Below are positions 9,204 to 18,622 of a stretch of 64,000 bases of DNA, one piece after another. The DNA is from Streptomyces apricus. Lineage in GTDB: Bacteria > Actinomycetota > Actinomycetes > Streptomycetales > Streptomycetaceae. The notes below the pieces were generated by a model. It did no database searches. It had not been told where the DNA came from and worked only from the letters and a program-made list of their open reading frames with translations. Each line of letters starts with the position of its first letter. Position 1 is the stretch's first letter. The stretch covers positions 671,676-735,675 of the forward strand of contig NZ_VDFC01000040.1 in assembly GCF_008369065.1 (NCBI RefSeq), in the 5' to 3' direction. The position numbers were made by a program, and so were the translations under genes.

Positions 9204-10070
9204 ATGAGCTTTGGGCAGGGGGGACCCCAGTGGGGTTCCGGGGGATCAGGTTCTCAGCCGCCGCAGTGGAGCAGCCGCTCCCCCGACTGGGCGGCCTTGG
9301 CCGAGGCGGCCGAGACGCGCAACCGGCGCCGCAGGTGGCTGCTGGTGGGCGGCGGCGCCCTGGCCACCATCGCCGTGGGCGCGGCCGTCGCCGTGGCCGT
9401 GGTCTCGGCGGACGGCAAGGAGCAGGCGTCCAACAGGCCCGCCTCCGAGCTGCCCTCCGCGGACATCCCGTCGGACACCGCGGGCACGGGCCCGTCCTTC
9501 GAGGCGACCTCGGCGCCGCCGCCGCTGGACCCGAAGGACTTCATATCCGATGTGAAGAAGGACACCGCGACCCTCGGTCCCGACACCCTCTTCCCGGGCA
9601 CGCAGCTCACCATGGGCGAGACCGTCTACAAGAAGGGCGCGCTGGCGTCCACGAAGAACTGCGCGTCGGCCGCCCAGGGCACCCTCGGCCCGGTCCTCAC
9701 CAAGAACGACTGCACCCGCCTCATCCGCGTCACGTACGCGAAGGACGGCGTCGCGGTGACGGTGGGCGTGGCCGTCTTCGACACCGAGGCCAAGGCGCTG
9801 CGGGCGAAGACCGACGCCGACAAGAAGAGCGTCGTGCAGTCCCTGACCGGTGACGGCGTCCCCGTCTTCTGCCGCTCCGCGATCTGCCGCTCGACGACCA
9901 ACTCGTACGGGCGCTACGCCTACTTCACGGTCGCCGGCTTCACGAACGGCAAGGACGTGACGGAGAAGGACGCCAAGGTCTTCAGCACCGGCGACGACCT
10001 GGCGGAGTTCACCTTCCGCCAGATCCGCCGCCGCGGCGAGGCCCAGGCATCGGCGGCGGCCAACCAGTAG
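9204..10070 (+). CDS. Membrane-anchored extracytoplasmic protein of unknown function
   Basis: A 288-residue protein. The N-terminal 40 residues are Gly/Gln/Pro/Ser-rich (MSFGQGGPQWGSGG), followed by the basic stop RNRRRR and one hydrophobic segment (WLLVGGGALATIAVGAAVAVAVV, about residues 45-68). A flexible Ser/Pro linker leads to an outer domain of about 200 residues with several cysteines (NCAS, DCTR, FCRSAICRS). The pattern suggests a single-pass protein with a disulfide-bonded exterior domain. ATG 9204 was preferred to the ATG three codons upstream because it matches the usual MSFGQGG start. Function not recognised; it is divergent from rplM. Confidence 0.75.
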   Translation: MSFGQGGPQWGSGGSGSQPPQWSSRSPDWAALAEAAETRNRRRRWLLVGGGALATIAVGAAVAVAVVSADGKEQASNRPASELPSADIPSDTAGTGPSFEATSAPPPLDPKDFISDVKKDTATLGPDTLFPGTQLTMGETVYKKGALASTKNCASAAQGTLGPVLTKNDCTRLIRVTYAKDGVAVTVGVAVFDTEAKALRAKTDADKKSVVQSLTGDGVPVFCRSAICRSTTNSYGRYAYFTVAGFTNGKDVTEKDAKVFSTGDDLAEFTFRQIRRRGEAQASAAANQ

Positions 10071-10081
10071 GCCACGGCCCC

Positions 10082-10106
10082 GGCGGCGGCCCACAGGACC
10101 GCCGCC
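10082..10106 (+). terminator. Possible terminator after the membrane protein gene
   Basis: The arms ggcggcgg (10082-10089) and ccgccgcc (10099-10106) start 12 bases after the stop codon. There is no T tract, so confidence is low. Confidence 0.35.
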
Positions 10107-10175
10107 CCGCTCACAGCCGCCCGGCGCCGTGCGGCGTCCTCGCCCGGCCGGCCGTCGCCGTCCGGGCGGGCCCGC

Positions 10176-11039
10176 TCAGCAGCACACCCCCGCGCCCCCC
10201 GGCAGCGTCCGCCGGTTGCGGGCCTCCTTGTTCCGGGCGGCGAGCAGTTCGTCCGCCGGGTAGCCGACCTCCTCCAGCGTCAGCCCGTGCGGGCGCACCA
10301 CGTGCACCGCGGAGTCCCGCACGCCCGCGGCCAGCACCTTCGCCGGCCAGTCGGCGCCCCGGTGCCCGTCGCCCACGAACAGCAGCGCCCCGATCAGCGA
10401 GCGCACCATGTTGTGGCAGAAGGCGTCCGCCCGCACGGTGGCCGTGACGACCCCGTCGCTCCCCCGCTCCAGGCTCAGCCCCTGGAGGGTGCGGATGGTC
10501 GTGGCGCCCTCGCGCTTCTTGCAGTACGCGGCGAAGTCGTGCTCGCCCAGCAGCAGCCGGGCCGCCTCGTTCATGGCGTCGACGTCGAGCGGCCGGTCGT
10601 GCCACAGGACGTGGCCGCGCAGCAGCGGGTCGACCCCGCCCGGGGCGTCGGTGACGCGGTAGGCGTACCGCCGCCACAGCGCGGAGAACCGCGCGTTGAA
10701 CCCGGCCGGCGCCTCGGCCACGGTCCACACCCGCACGTCCTTGGGCAGCCGCCCGGCCAGCCGCTTGAGCAGCTTCTCCCGGTGCTCGGCCCACAGCTCC
10801 GCGGGCAGGTCGACGTGCGCCACCTGCCCCCGGGCGTGCACCCCGGCGTCGGTGCGCCCGGCCACGGTCAGCTCGTACACCGTCGCGCCCGACCGCGTCA
10901 CGGTCCGCAGCGCGTCCTCGATCTCACCCTGTACGGTCCTGCGCCCGCTGGCCTGCTTGGCCCACCCGGAGAACTCGCTCCCGTCGTACGAGACGTCCAG
11001 CCGGACACGAACATGGCCGGGCGCTGCTTCGTCACTCAC
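10176..11039 (-). CDS. truA: tRNA pseudouridine(38-40) synthase
   Basis: Converts uridines 38-40 of the tRNA anticodon stem to pseudouridine. The protein has 287 residues from GTG 11039. The catalytic motif [15 protein letters not shown] places the nucleophile at Asp64; [15 protein letters not shown] near the N-terminus and the paired motif around [13 protein letters not shown] are TruA signatures. The C-terminus ends in two cysteines (GGAGVCC), a small oddity. It lies about 145 bases downstream of rplQ on the same strand, the usual position at the end of the alpha operon. Confidence 0.95.
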   Translation of the reverse strand: MSDEAAPGHVRVRLDVSYDGSEFSGWAKQASGRRTVQGEIEDALRTVTRSGATVYELTVAGRTDAGVHARGQVAHVDLPAELWAEHREKLLKRLAGRLPKDVRVWTVAEAPAGFNARFSALWRRYAYRVTDAPGGVDPLLRGHVLWHDRPLDVDAMNEAARLLLGEHDFAAYCKKREGATTIRTLQGLSLERGSDGVVTATVRADAFCHNMVRSLIGALLFVGDGHRGADWPAKVLAAGVRDSAVHVVRPHGLTLEEVGYPADELLAARNKEARNRRTLPGGAGVCC

Positions 11040-11050
11040 CTGGAAATCCT

Positions 11051-11083
11051 TTCAGGAACACGAAAGCGGGCCCGCTCCTGAAA
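11051..11083 (-). terminator. Possible hairpin between rplQ and truA
   Basis: The outer arms ttcagga and tcctgaa enclose the perfect palindrome agcgggcccgct (11065-11076). It lies just upstream of the truA start, so it may end rplQ transcripts or structure the truA leader. Confidence 0.35.
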
Positions 11084-11112
11084 GGAACGGACCCACTCAA
11101 GCAAGCCCCCGA

Positions 11113-11140
11113 AGGGGCACGGGGAACTGCGCGACAGGCC
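11113..11140 (+). repeat. Single copy of the dispersed GC-rich repeat
   Basis: The core aggggcacggggaactgcgc, followed by gacaggcc, matches the repeat family at 6091-6232. It lies between rplQ and truA and is preceded by a small cccccgaagggg hairpin. Confidence 0.8.
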
Positions 11141-11183
11141 ACGACGGCGCTGCGGCCGCCCGCACGCAGTCCCCGGCAGACGC

Positions 11184-11714
11184 TTACGCGTCCTTGGACT
11201 CCTCGGCGGCCTCGTCACCCTTGGCCTCGTCGCCCTTGGCCACGTCGACCTTGGCGTCCTCGGCCTGGGTCTCCTCGGCCTGGTTCTTGGCCTCGGCGTC
11301 CTTCGCGGAGCGCTTCGTCGCCGCCTCGGCCTCACCGGTGGCCTGCTGGGCCACGGTCAGGGCCTCCACCAGCTCGATGACGGCCATGGGCGCGTTGTCG
11401 CCACGGCGGTTACCGATCTTGGTGATACGGGTGTAGCCACCCGGGCGGTTCTCGTAGCGCGGGCCGATCTCGGTGAAGAGCGTGTGCACGATGCTCTTGT
11501 CCGTGATGACCGAGAGGACCTGGCGGCGGTTGTGAAGGTCGCCCTTCTTCGCCTTGGTGACCAGACGCTCGGCGTAGGGCCGCAGACGGCGGGCCTTCGC
11601 CTCGGTGGTCGTGATCTTGCCGTGCTCGAAGAGCGACTTCGCGAGGTTCGCGAGGAGCAGCTTCTCGTGCGCGGCGCTGCCGCCCATACGGGCACCCTTG
11701 GTGGGCTTCGGCAT
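11184..11714 (-). CDS. rplQ: 50S ribosomal protein L17
   Basis: Lines the region near the polypeptide exit tunnel. The core begins [20 protein letters not shown]. The 176-residue length exceeds the 127 of E. coli because of a C-terminal tail from about residue 120 made of Ala, Glu, Lys and Asp, with the near-repeat [12 protein letters not shown]. Such tails are common in actinobacterial L17 and are probably disordered at the ribosome surface. It closes the alpha operon behind rpoA. Confidence 0.97.
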   Translation of the reverse strand: MPKPTKGARMGGSAAHEKLLLANLAKSLFEHGKITTTEAKARRLRPYAERLVTKAKKGDLHNRRQVLSVITDKSIVHTLFTEIGPRYENRPGGYTRITKIGNRRGDNAPMAVIELVEALTVAQQATGEAEAATKRSAKDAEAKNQAEETQAEDAKVDVAKGDEAKGDEAAEESKDA

Positions 11715-11834
11715 GGTCTTTCTCCTAGGTGTCTGCCCCGGCCGTATCAGGTACCGAGGTCAGTGTCCGAGCAGGCGATCGCCTGTCGAAGATCCGGGCC
11801 CTTTTCCAAGGCCCCGGAGGACCCGCGCCCCGTC

Positions 11835-11875
11835 AGGGGAGCGGGGAACTGCGCGACCAGCCGCAGCGGGCCCGC
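11835..11875 (+). repeat. Single copy of the dispersed GC-rich repeat
   Basis: The core aggggagcggggaactgcgc is followed by gaccagccgcagcgggcccg, in the gap between rpoA and rplQ. One base differs from the family core (gagc for gcgc). Confidence 0.8.
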
Positions 11876-11917
11876 AGTCAGAACTCAGCCGTCCGGCGAA
11901 ACGATCTCGCGGAACGC

Positions 11918-12940
11918 TCAGTACTGCTCGGTCTCGACGAAACCGGCGTCCGCGTCGTCGTCGGCGCCGAAGGCGTCCGCGGCGGCGGTCGGGTCGAATC
12001 CGGGCGGGCTGTCCTTGAGGGCCAGGCCCATGCCGGCCAGCTTCGCCTTGACCTCGTCGATCGACTTCGCACCGAAGTTGCGGATGTCGAGCAGGTCGGC
12101 CTCGGAGCGTGCCACGAGCTCACCCACGGAGTGGATGCCCTCGCGCTTGAGGCAGTTGTACGACCGAACGGTGAGCTCCAGCTCCTCGATCGGCAGGGCG
12201 AGATCGGCGGCGAGGGCGGCGTCCGTCGGGGACGGGCCCATGTCGATGCCCTCGGCGTCGATGTTGAGCTCGCGCGCCAGACCGAACAGCTCGACCAGGG
12301 TCTTGCCGGCCGACGCCATGGCGTCACGGGGACGCATGGCCTGCTTGGTCTCGACGTCGACGATCAGCTTGTCGAAGTCGGTGCGCTGCTCGACACGGGT
12401 CGCCTCGACCTTGTAGGTGACCTTGAGAACGGGCGAGTAGATCGAGTCGACCGGGATGCGCCCGATCTCCTGACCGACCTGCTTGTTCTGCACGGCGGAG
12501 ACGTAGCCGCGACCGCGCTCGACGGTCAGCTCCATCTCCAGCTTGCCCTTGCCGTTGAGCGTGGCGAGGACGAGGTCGGGGTTGTGGACCTCGACACCGG
12601 CCGGGGGCGCGATGTCGGCGGCGGTGACCAGACCCGGGCCCTGCTTGCGCAGGTACATCACGACCGGCTCGTCGTGCTCCGAGGAGACGACCAGCTGCTT
12701 GATGTTGAGGATCAGGTCGGTGACGTCCTCCTTGACGCCCGGCACGGTGGTGAACTCGTGCAGGACACCGTCGATCCGGATGCTGGTGACGGCGGCACCG
12801 GGGATCGAGGAGAGGAGCGTGCGGCGGAGCGAGTTGCCGAGGGTGTAGCCGAAGCCCGGCTCCAGCGGCTCGATCACGAACCGGGAGCGGAATTCGTCGA
12901 CGACCTCTTCGGTCAACGAGGGACGCTGAGCGATCAGCAT
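11918..12940 (-). CDS. rpoA: DNA-directed RNA polymerase subunit alpha
   Basis: A dimer of alpha nucleates core RNA polymerase assembly. The protein has 340 residues. The N-terminal assembly domain (about 1-230) carries [22 protein letters not shown] and ends near the helix [19 protein letters not shown]. The C-terminal domain (about 250-315; [17 protein letters not shown] and [15 protein letters not shown]) contacts DNA UP elements and activators. The start ATG is at 12940. It sits between rpsK and rplQ; rpsD, found here in many bacteria, is absent, as in known Streptomyces. Confidence 0.98.
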   Translation of the reverse strand: MLIAQRPSLTEEVVDEFRSRFVIEPLEPGFGYTLGNSLRRTLLSSIPGAAVTSIRIDGVLHEFTTVPGVKEDVTDLILNIKQLVVSSEHDEPVVMYLRKQGPGLVTAADIAPPAGVEVHNPDLVLATLNGKGKLEMELTVERGRGYVSAVQNKQVGQEIGRIPVDSIYSPVLKVTYKVEATRVEQRTDFDKLIVDVETKQAMRPRDAMASAGKTLVELFGLARELNIDAEGIDMGPSPTDAALAADLALPIEELELTVRSYNCLKREGIHSVGELVARSEADLLDIRNFGAKSIDEVKAKLAGMGLALKDSPPGFDPTAAADAFGADDDADAGFVETEQY

Positions 12941-13064
12941 GAAGTGAGTCCTTCAGTCAGGGGCACCCACTATTTGATGCCCTGAGGTAATACAAGGGTA
13001 CGGGCGACACGACTCCGAAGAGCCGTACCGCCCGGACCCGGGAAAAACGTGGGACGACCGTGCG

Positions 13065-13469
13065 TCAGACGCGGCGGCGCTTGGGCGGACGGCAGCCGTT
13101 GTGCGGCGTGGGCGTCACGTCCTGGATCGAGCCGACCTCCAGGCCGGTCGCCTGCAGGGAGCGGATCGCGGTCTCACGACCGGAGCCCGGGCCCTTGACG
13201 AAGACGTCGACCTTGCGCATGCCGTGCTCCTGCGCACGGCGGGCGGCCGACTCGGCGGCCATCTGCGCGGCGAAGGGGGTGGACTTGCGCGAGCCCTTGA
13301 AGCCGACGTGGCCGGCGGAGGCCCAGGAGATCACGTTGCCCGAGGGGTCCGTGATCGAGACGATGGTGTTGTTGAACGTGCTCTTGATGTGCGCGTGACC
13401 GTGAGCGACGTTCTTCTTTTCCTTGCGGCGCACCTTCTTGGCAGCGCCCTGACGACCCTTGGGGGGCAT
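13065..13469 (-). CDS. rpsK: 30S ribosomal protein S11
   Basis: Platform protein next to the mRNA 3' end in the small subunit. The protein has 134 residues. The basic N-terminus ([20 protein letters not shown]) precedes the conserved [20 protein letters not shown], and the C-terminus [18 protein letters not shown] is the family signature. It lies 69 bases after rpsM and about 124 bases before rpoA, in alpha-operon order. Confidence 0.98.
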   Translation of the reverse strand: MPPKGRQGAAKKVRRKEKKNVAHGHAHIKSTFNNTIVSITDPSGNVISWASAGHVGFKGSRKSTPFAAQMAAESAARRAQEHGMRKVDVFVKGPGSGRETAIRSLQATGLEVGSIQDVTPTPHNGCRPPKRRRV

Positions 13470-13538
13470 CTATAACTCCTACGGGGAGGTGGTCGGTCCT
13501 ACAGCGAAGACCGCTGATGAAGCGTTGTCCGCTGAGGA

Positions 13539-13919
13539 CTACTTCTTGCCCGGCTTCTTCTTGCCGGCGATGGCGCGACGCGGGCCCTTGCGGGTACGCG
13601 CGTTCGTGCTGGTGCGCTGGCCGCGGACCGGCAGGCCACGACGGTGACGCAGACCCTGGTAGGTACCGATCTCGACCTTGCGGCGGATGTCGGCCTGAAC
13701 CTCACGGCGGAGGTCACCCTCGGTCTTGAAGTTGGCGTCCACGTACTCGCGGATCCGGACCAGCTCCTCCTCGGAGAGGTCGCGGACGCGGGTGTTGGGG
13801 TTGACGCCGGTGTCGGCCAGCGTCTTCTGCGAGAGGGTCCGGCCGATGCCGAACACGTAGGTGAGGGCAACCTCCACGCGCTTTTCGCGCGGGATGTCAA
13901 CACCGGAAACGCGTGCCAT
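13539..13919 (-). CDS. rpsM: 30S ribosomal protein S13
   Basis: Head protein contacting P-site tRNA and the L5 bridge. The protein has 126 residues: [20 protein letters not shown] at the N-terminus, the helix-two-turn-helix region, and the signature [20 protein letters not shown]. The C-terminus is lysine-rich ([10 protein letters not shown]). The gap to rpmJ is 218 bases and contains a gggtcc/ggaccc hairpin around 14018-14052, so rpsM may have its own leader or promoter. Confidence 0.98.
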   Translation of the reverse strand: MARVSGVDIPREKRVEVALTYVFGIGRTLSQKTLADTGVNPNTRVRDLSEEELVRIREYVDANFKTEGDLRREVQADIRRKVEIGTYQGLRHRRGLPVRGQRTSTNARTRKGPRRAIAGKKKPGKK

Positions 13920-14137
13920 TCAATGGCTCCAGTTGTCGTTCGGAGGTCTTCCGCAGAACCGGGTCCCACCCGCCGTCGTCCTCTTCGGTGCAGACCGCGA
14001 GGATTCGGTACGGATCGGGTCCCCGGCCTCCGACCGGGGGTGTCGGACCCCTGTGAACAGCGGGTCCGGGCTCTGCGTATGAACATGTACTACTGCGTCG
14101 CGCGAAATTCTGCGGGTGCAGAAGGTGCGGTCGTGCG

Positions 14138-14251
14138 TCAGCCCTGGCGCTGCTTGTGGCGCGGGTTTTCGCAGATGACCATGACCCGGCCGTGACGGCG
14201 GATCACCCTGCACTTGTCGCAGATCTTCTTGACGCTCGGCTTGACCTTCAT
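14138..14251 (-). CDS. rpmJ: 50S ribosomal protein L36 (zinc-binding form)
   Basis: A 37-residue protein: [20 protein letters not shown], then a second half with [13 protein letters not shown]. The four ligands of the zinc ribbon (CDKC, a third cysteine, then histidine) are intact, so this is the zinc-containing version. It lies between infA and rpsM, its standard position. Confidence 0.96.
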   Translation of the reverse strand: MKVKPSVKKICDKCRVIRRHGRVMVICENPRHKQRQG

Positions 14252-14308
14252 TGGTGAGGTTCTCCGGGTCAGTGCCACCACCCCGCCGAAGCGGAGCGCG
14301 GGCAAGAT

Positions 14309-14530
14309 CTACTTGTAGCGGTAGACGATCCGGCCACGCGTCAGGTCGTACGGAGACAACTCCACCACGACCCGGTCGTCAGGGAGGATGCGGATGTAGT
14401 GCATGCGCATCTTGCCGCTGATGTGTGCCAGGACCTGGTGGCCGTTCTGGAGCTCGACCTTGAACATGGCGTTCGGAAGAGACTCGACGACAGTGCCCTC
14501 GATCTCGATGGCACCTTGCTTCTTGGCCAC
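14309..14530 (-). CDS. infA: Translation initiation factor IF-1
   Basis: Binds the ribosomal A site during initiation. It is 73 residues of a single OB fold: [20 protein letters not shown], the conserved core [20 protein letters not shown], and the C-terminus [14 protein letters not shown] 14530 was chosen because it gives the exact family length and follows a purine-rich site (GAAGGGCGAAGC); the longer open frame upstream is unrelated. It heads the infA-rpmJ-rpsM group after a 273-base gap behind map. Confidence 0.97.
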   Translation of the reverse strand: MAKKQGAIEIEGTVVESLPNAMFKVELQNGHQVLAHISGKMRMHYIRILPDDRVVVELSPYDLTRGRIVYRYK

Positions 14531-14721
14531 GCTTCGCCCTTCGAATCGACTACCTTGATCGACTCCGCGCTTACCACATGCAGACATGCGGATGCACGAG
14601 AGCCGACGAGTCAGTCTACGCCAGGGCCCTCGGAAAGACGAATCGAGAAAGTCTGCCCCACAAGGAAGATCCCTATGCGGGGAAGCCCCCGAAAGGGGAT
14701 GCCCCGAAGGGGCGACCCGTC

Positions 14722-14760
14722 AGGGGCGCGGGGAACTGCGCGACCAGCCCCCACCGGGCC
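14722..14760 (+). repeat. Single copy of the dispersed GC-rich repeat
   Basis: The core aggggcgcggggaactgcgc is followed by gaccagcccccaccgggcc. It fills the map-infA gap together with short palindromes (cccccgaaagggg, gccccgaaggggc). No gene is seen in 14531-14803. Confidence 0.8.
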
Positions 14761-14803
14761 GGTACACCGCCGTCCGACAGGAACCCCCTGCCCGGAGGGC
14801 GCC

Positions 14804-15640
14804 CTACGCCAGGGGATCAGGCGCAGCCGTGATCCCGAGCTCCGCCAGCTTCGCCCGACCACCGTCCGGCGCAGTCAGCACGAGCGGCCCCTCCTCCGTC
14901 AGAGCGACGGAGTGCTCCCAGTGCGAGGACCACGACCCGTCCGTCGTGATGACGGTCCAGTCGTCGGCCAGCACCTCGGTGCGGGGCGTGCCCAGCGACA
15001 CCATGGGCTCGATGGCCAGGCAGAACCCGGGGACCAGCTTGGGGCCCTTGCCGCGCCGCCGCTCCACGTAGTTCAGCAGGTGCGGGTCCATGTGCATCTC
15101 GGTGCCGATGCCGTGGCCGCCGTAGTCCTCGACGATCCCGTACTTGCCGCCGCCGGGCTTCGGCTGGCGGCGGATGTACGTCTCGATGGCGCGCGAGACG
15201 TCGACGAGCCGGTTGCCGGCTTTCATCGCCGCGATCCCGGCCCACATCGACTCCTCGGTCACCCGGGACAGCTCGACGAGTTCCGGGGCGTGGCCGGAGC
15301 CCACGAAGGCCGTGAACGCGGCGTCCCCGTGCCAGCCGTCGACGATGGCGCCCGCGTCGATCGAGATGATGTCGCCGTCCTTGAGGACGACGTCGTCGCT
15401 CGGGATGCCGTGCACGACGACCTCGTTCGCCGAGGTGCAGATGGTGGCGGGGAAGCCGCCGTAGCCCAGGAAGTTCGACTTCGCGCCGTGCTCGTCGAGC
15501 ACCTTGCGGGCGACCTGGTCGAGGTCGCGGGTCGTGGCACCGGGCACCGCCGCTTCCCGGGTCGCCGCGTGGACGGCGGCGACGACCAGGCCCGCCTCAC
15601 GCATCTTGGCGATCTGCTCGGGGGTCTTGATCTGCACCAT
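14804..15640 (-). CDS. map: Methionine aminopeptidase, type I
   Basis: Removes the initiator methionine from new proteins in the cytoplasm. ATG 15640 gives a 278-residue protein starting MVQIKTPEQIAKMREAGLVV. The dinuclear metal site is visible: aspartates in DAGAIVDGWHGDAAFT, histidine in GGHGIGTEMH, and glutamates in LAIEPMVS and HWEHSVALTEEGPLVLT. The upstream open frame is not family-like. It follows adk by about 100 bases in the conserved secY-adk-map cluster. Confidence 0.97.
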   Translation of the reverse strand: MVQIKTPEQIAKMREAGLVVAAVHAATREAAVPGATTRDLDQVARKVLDEHGAKSNFLGYGGFPATICTSANEVVVHGIPSDDVVLKDGDIISIDAGAIVDGWHGDAAFTAFVGSGHAPELVELSRVTEESMWAGIAAMKAGNRLVDVSRAIETYIRRQPKPGGGKYGIVEDYGGHGIGTEMHMDPHLLNYVERRRGKGPKLVPGFCLAIEPMVSLGTPRTEVLADDWTVITTDGSWSSHWEHSVALTEEGPLVLTAPDGGRAKLAELGITAAPDPLA

Positions 15641-15741
15641 GGGGGCCCGCGCTCTCCGTCTTCTCTGCCTACTGGGGTACGTACACAACAGTAAGGCCGC
15701 GGCGCCCACCCGGGGCACCGCGGCCGAACCGGCCAGGACGG

Positions 15742-16416
15742 TTACGCGCCGCCGCCCCTGGCCGCGGACTGGGCCGCGAGGGCGTCCATCGCGCGCTTGG
15801 TGACCTCGTCCACCTTGCCGAGCGCCGAGATCGTCACGACCAGGTCCTGGGCCCGGTAGTAGTCGATGATCGGCTCGGTCTGGGTGTGGTAGACCTCCAG
15901 GCGCTTGCGGACGGTCTCCTCGGTGTCGTCGTCGCGCTGGTACAGCTCCCCGCCGCAGGCGTCGCAGACGCCTTCCTTCTTCGGGGGGCTGTACGCCACG
16001 TGGAAGACGTGGCTCGAATCGTTGCGGCAGATGCGGCGGCCGGCGATGCGCTTGACCACCTCGTCCTCGGGGACCTCCAGGTCGAGCACCGCGTCCAGCT
16101 CCACACCGTCGGCCTTGAGGGCCTGGTCCAGCGCCTCGGCCTGCGAGACGTTGCGGGGGAAGCCGTCGAGCAGGAAGCCGTTCGCGGCGTCCGGCTGCTC
16201 CATGCGGTCCTTCGCCATCGCGATGGTGACCTCGTCCGGTACGAGATTGCCCTCGTCCATGTACGACTTGGCCAGCTTGCCCAGTTCGGTCTGGCGGCTG
16301 ATGTTCGCACGGAAGAGGTCGCCCGTGGAGATGTGCGGGATCGACAGGTTCTTGGCGAGGAACGCTGCCTGCGTTCCCTTGCCCGCCCCGGGCGGCCCGA
16401 CGAGGACGATTCGCAT
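15742..16416 (-). CDS. adk: Adenylate kinase
   Basis: Balances ATP, ADP and AMP. The protein has 224 residues from ATG 16416. The P-loop GPPGAGKGT is at residues 7-15, followed by the AMP-binding STGDLFRANI and FLLDGFPRN. The long lid contains cysteines (RICRND, then CDACGGELY), resembling a zinc-stabilised lid. The C-terminal AAQSAARGGGA tail is longer than usual. The start overlaps the secY stop by one base (TGATG), consistent with translational coupling. Confidence 0.97.
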   Translation of the reverse strand: MRIVLVGPPGAGKGTQAAFLAKNLSIPHISTGDLFRANISRQTELGKLAKSYMDEGNLVPDEVTIAMAKDRMEQPDAANGFLLDGFPRNVSQAEALDQALKADGVELDAVLDLEVPEDEVVKRIAGRRICRNDSSHVFHVAYSPPKKEGVCDACGGELYQRDDDTEETVRKRLEVYHTQTEPIIDYYRAQDLVVTISALGKVDEVTKRAMDALAAQSAARGGGA

Positions 16417-17732
16417 CAGCGGAGGAACCCTTCGTAATTGCGCTGCTGGAGCTGGCTCTCGATCTGCTTCACCGTCTCCAGACCGACACCCACGATGATC
16501 AGGATGCTGGTGCCACCGAACGGGAAGTTCTGGTTTGCCCCGAAACCAACCAACGCCATCGTCGGTACGAGAGCGATCAGGCCCAGATACAGCGAACCCG
16601 GCCAGGTGATCCGGTTGAGTACGTATCCCAGGTACTCGGCGGTCGGTCGGCCGGCCCGGATGCCCGGGATGAAGCCACCATACTTCTTCATGTTGTCGGC
16701 GACTTCCTCGGGGTTGAACGAGATCGCCACGTAGAAGAAGGCGAAGAACACGATCAACAGGAAGTACGTGGTGATGTAGATCGGGTGGTCGCCCTTGGTG
16801 AGATTCTGCTCGATCCAGGTCTTCCAGCCGGAGGTGCCGCCCGCGAACTGCGCGATCAGCGCCGGGATGTACAGCAGCGACGAGGCGAAGATCACAGGGA
16901 TGATGCCGGCCTGGTTGACCTTCAGCGGGATGTACGTCGACGTGCCGCCGTAGGAGCGGCGGCCGATCATCCGCTTCGCGTACTGGACCGGGATGCGGCG
17001 CTGGGCCTGCTCGACGAAGACCACCAGGCCGACCATGACGAGGCCGACCGCGATGACGGTGCCGAACTCGATCCAGCCGTCCGCGAGGGTGCCCTGCTGC
17101 TTGATGGCCCACAGGGCCGACGGGAACGTCGCGGCGATCGAGATGAACATCAGGATGGACATGCCGTTGCCGATGCCGCGGTCGGTGATGAGCTCACCGA
17201 GCCACATGACGGCGGCCGTGCCGGCGGTCATCGTGATGACCATCGTGATGGTGACGAAGATCGACTGGTCGGGGACGATCTGACCGCCGACCGTGCAGCC
17301 CGAGAAGAGCGCACCGCTGCGGGCGGTGGCCACCAGGCCGGTGCCCTGCAGGATGGCCAGGGCCACCGTCAGATAACGGGTGTACTGGGTGATCTTCGCC
17401 GTGCCTGCCTGACCCTCCTTCTTGAGGGCCTCCAGACGCGGGATCACCACGGTAAGGAGCTGCAGGATGATGCTCGCCGTGATGTACGGCATGATGCCGA
17501 GGGCGAAGATCGTGATCTGCAGCAGCGCGCCACCACTGAACATGTTCACCAGGCCGAACAGACCCTGGTTCCCATTGCTCGCCTGATCGATACAGGCCTG
17601 GACGTTCGTATAGTCGACGCCCGGGATCGGGATGTGCGTACCCACCCGATAGACCACGATGATGCCGAGCGTGAAGAGCAGCTTCTTGCGCAGGTCGGGC
17701 GTCTTGAACGCCCGGGCGAACGCGGTGAGCAC
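16416..17732 (-). CDS. secY: Protein translocase subunit SecY
   Basis: Forms the protein-conducting channel of the SecYEG translocon in the cell membrane. The protein has 438 residues and ten predicted membrane helices, starting with KLLFTLGIIVVYRVGTHIPI. The conserved cytoplasmic loop RRIPVQYAKRMIG, which binds SecA or the ribosome, follows helix 6. GTG 17732 has a strong AGGAGG site. It is separated from rplO by 247 bases containing a strong hairpin, so it probably has its own promoter. secE is in this window at 57179. Confidence 0.98.
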   Translation of the reverse strand: MLTAFARAFKTPDLRKKLLFTLGIIVVYRVGTHIPIPGVDYTNVQACIDQASNGNQGLFGLVNMFSGGALLQITIFALGIMPYITASIILQLLTVVIPRLEALKKEGQAGTAKITQYTRYLTVALAILQGTGLVATARSGALFSGCTVGGQIVPDQSIFVTITMVITMTAGTAAVMWLGELITDRGIGNGMSILMFISIAATFPSALWAIKQQGTLADGWIEFGTVIAVGLVMVGLVVFVEQAQRRIPVQYAKRMIGRRSYGGTSTYIPLKVNQAGIIPVIFASSLLYIPALIAQFAGGTSGWKTWIEQNLTKGDHPIYITTYFLLIVFFAFFYVAISFNPEEVADNMKKYGGFIPGIRAGRPTAEYLGYVLNRITWPGSLYLGLIALVPTMALVGFGANQNFPFGGTSILIIVGVGLETVKQIESQLQQRNYEGFLR

Positions 17733-17911
17733 GGTGCCTCCTGCGACCCCCGCGCAAGTGCGCCAGAGGTGACGGTCTTGAGGTTCGACGAATAAGTAAC
17801 GGACAGCTAACTAACAGTCAGAAGCCACCTGGAGTTCCCGGGCGGCACACCGGGCGAAAATTAGCAGCGCAGGCCACCTTACCGGCGACACCGCTCCCCT
17901 AGGAACGACCA

Positions 17912-17945
17912 ACCGGGGATGCCCCTTTTGTGGGGCATCCCCGGT
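17912..17945 (-). terminator. Terminator or attenuator between rplO and secY
   Basis: A perfect 14-bp stem (accggggatgcccc at 17912-17925 with its complement at 17932-17945) and a 6-base loop lie 34 bases past rplO. It is not followed by a pure T tract. It probably ends or attenuates the S10-spc transcript before secY-adk-map. Confidence 0.7.
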
Positions 17946-17979
17946 CGGGATCGCTCAAGTCATCGAGTCGCCTGACGTG

Positions 17980-18435
17980 TCAGACCAGCTCGGTGACGGT
18001 ACCGCCGGCGGCGGTGATCTTCTCCTTGGCGGAGCCGGAGACGGCGTCGACCGTCACCTGCAGTGCCACGGAGATCTCGCCCTGGCCGAGGACCTTGACG
18101 AGGCTGTTCTTGCGAACCGCACCCTTGGCGACGAGCTCCTCGACGGTGACCTCGCCACCCTCGGGGAACAGCGACGCCAGCTTGTCGAGGTTCACGACCT
18201 GGTACTCGGTCTTGAACGGGTTCTTGAAGCCCTTGAGCTTCGGGAGACGCATGTGGAGGGGCATCTGGCCACCCTCGAAGCGCTCCGGAACCTGGTAACG
18301 GGCCTTGGTGCCCTTGGTACCACGACCGGCCGTCTTACCCTTGGACGCTTCACCACGACCGACTCGCGTCTTCGCGGTCTTGGCGCCCGGGGCGGGACGG
18401 AGGTTGTGGATCTTGAGCGGGTTGTTCTCCGCCAT
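17980..18435 (-). CDS. rplO: 50S ribosomal protein L15
   Basis: Late-assembly large-subunit protein. The protein has 151 residues: [20 protein letters not shown], the Gly/Lys-rich [17 protein letters not shown], and the C-terminal globular part with [16 protein letters not shown]. It starts 2 bases after the rpmD stop, and the hairpin at 17912-17945 follows. Confidence 0.97.
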   Translation of the reverse strand: MAENNPLKIHNLRPAPGAKTAKTRVGRGEASKGKTAGRGTKGTKARYQVPERFEGGQMPLHMRLPKLKGFKNPFKTEYQVVNLDKLASLFPEGGEVTVEELVAKGAVRKNSLVKVLGQGEISVALQVTVDAVSGSAKEKITAAGGTVTELV

Positions 18436-18437
18436 GA

Positions 18438-18620
18438 TCAGTCGACCTCCTCAACCGTCACGAGGTGGCGGACGGTGTGCACCATTCCGCGGAACTCGGG
18501 GCGGTCCTCCTTGACGACCACATCGTTGATCCGCTTGAGGCCAAGCGAACGAAGGGTGTCTCGGTGGTTCTGCTTGCTGCCGATGTACGACTTCGTCTGC
18601 GTGATCCTGAACTGAGCCAT
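18438..18620 (-). CDS. rpmD: 50S ribosomal protein L30
   Basis: A 60-residue protein starting [20 protein letters not shown], with the family motif [23 protein letters not shown] 18620 lies 2 bases after the rpsE stop; the long open frame upstream overlaps rpsE and is rejected. It is part of the tight rpsE-rpmD-rplO group. Confidence 0.97.
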   Translation of the reverse strand: MAQFRITQTKSYIGSKQNHRDTLRSLGLKRINDVVVKEDRPEFRGMVHTVRHLVTVEEVD

Positions 18621-18622
18621 GA

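Noticed and set aside
15742-17112. A 456-codon minus-strand frame joining adk to sequence inside secY
   Set aside because: The N-terminal 230 residues are a frame shadow of secY; adk starts at 16416, where the P-loop protein begins.
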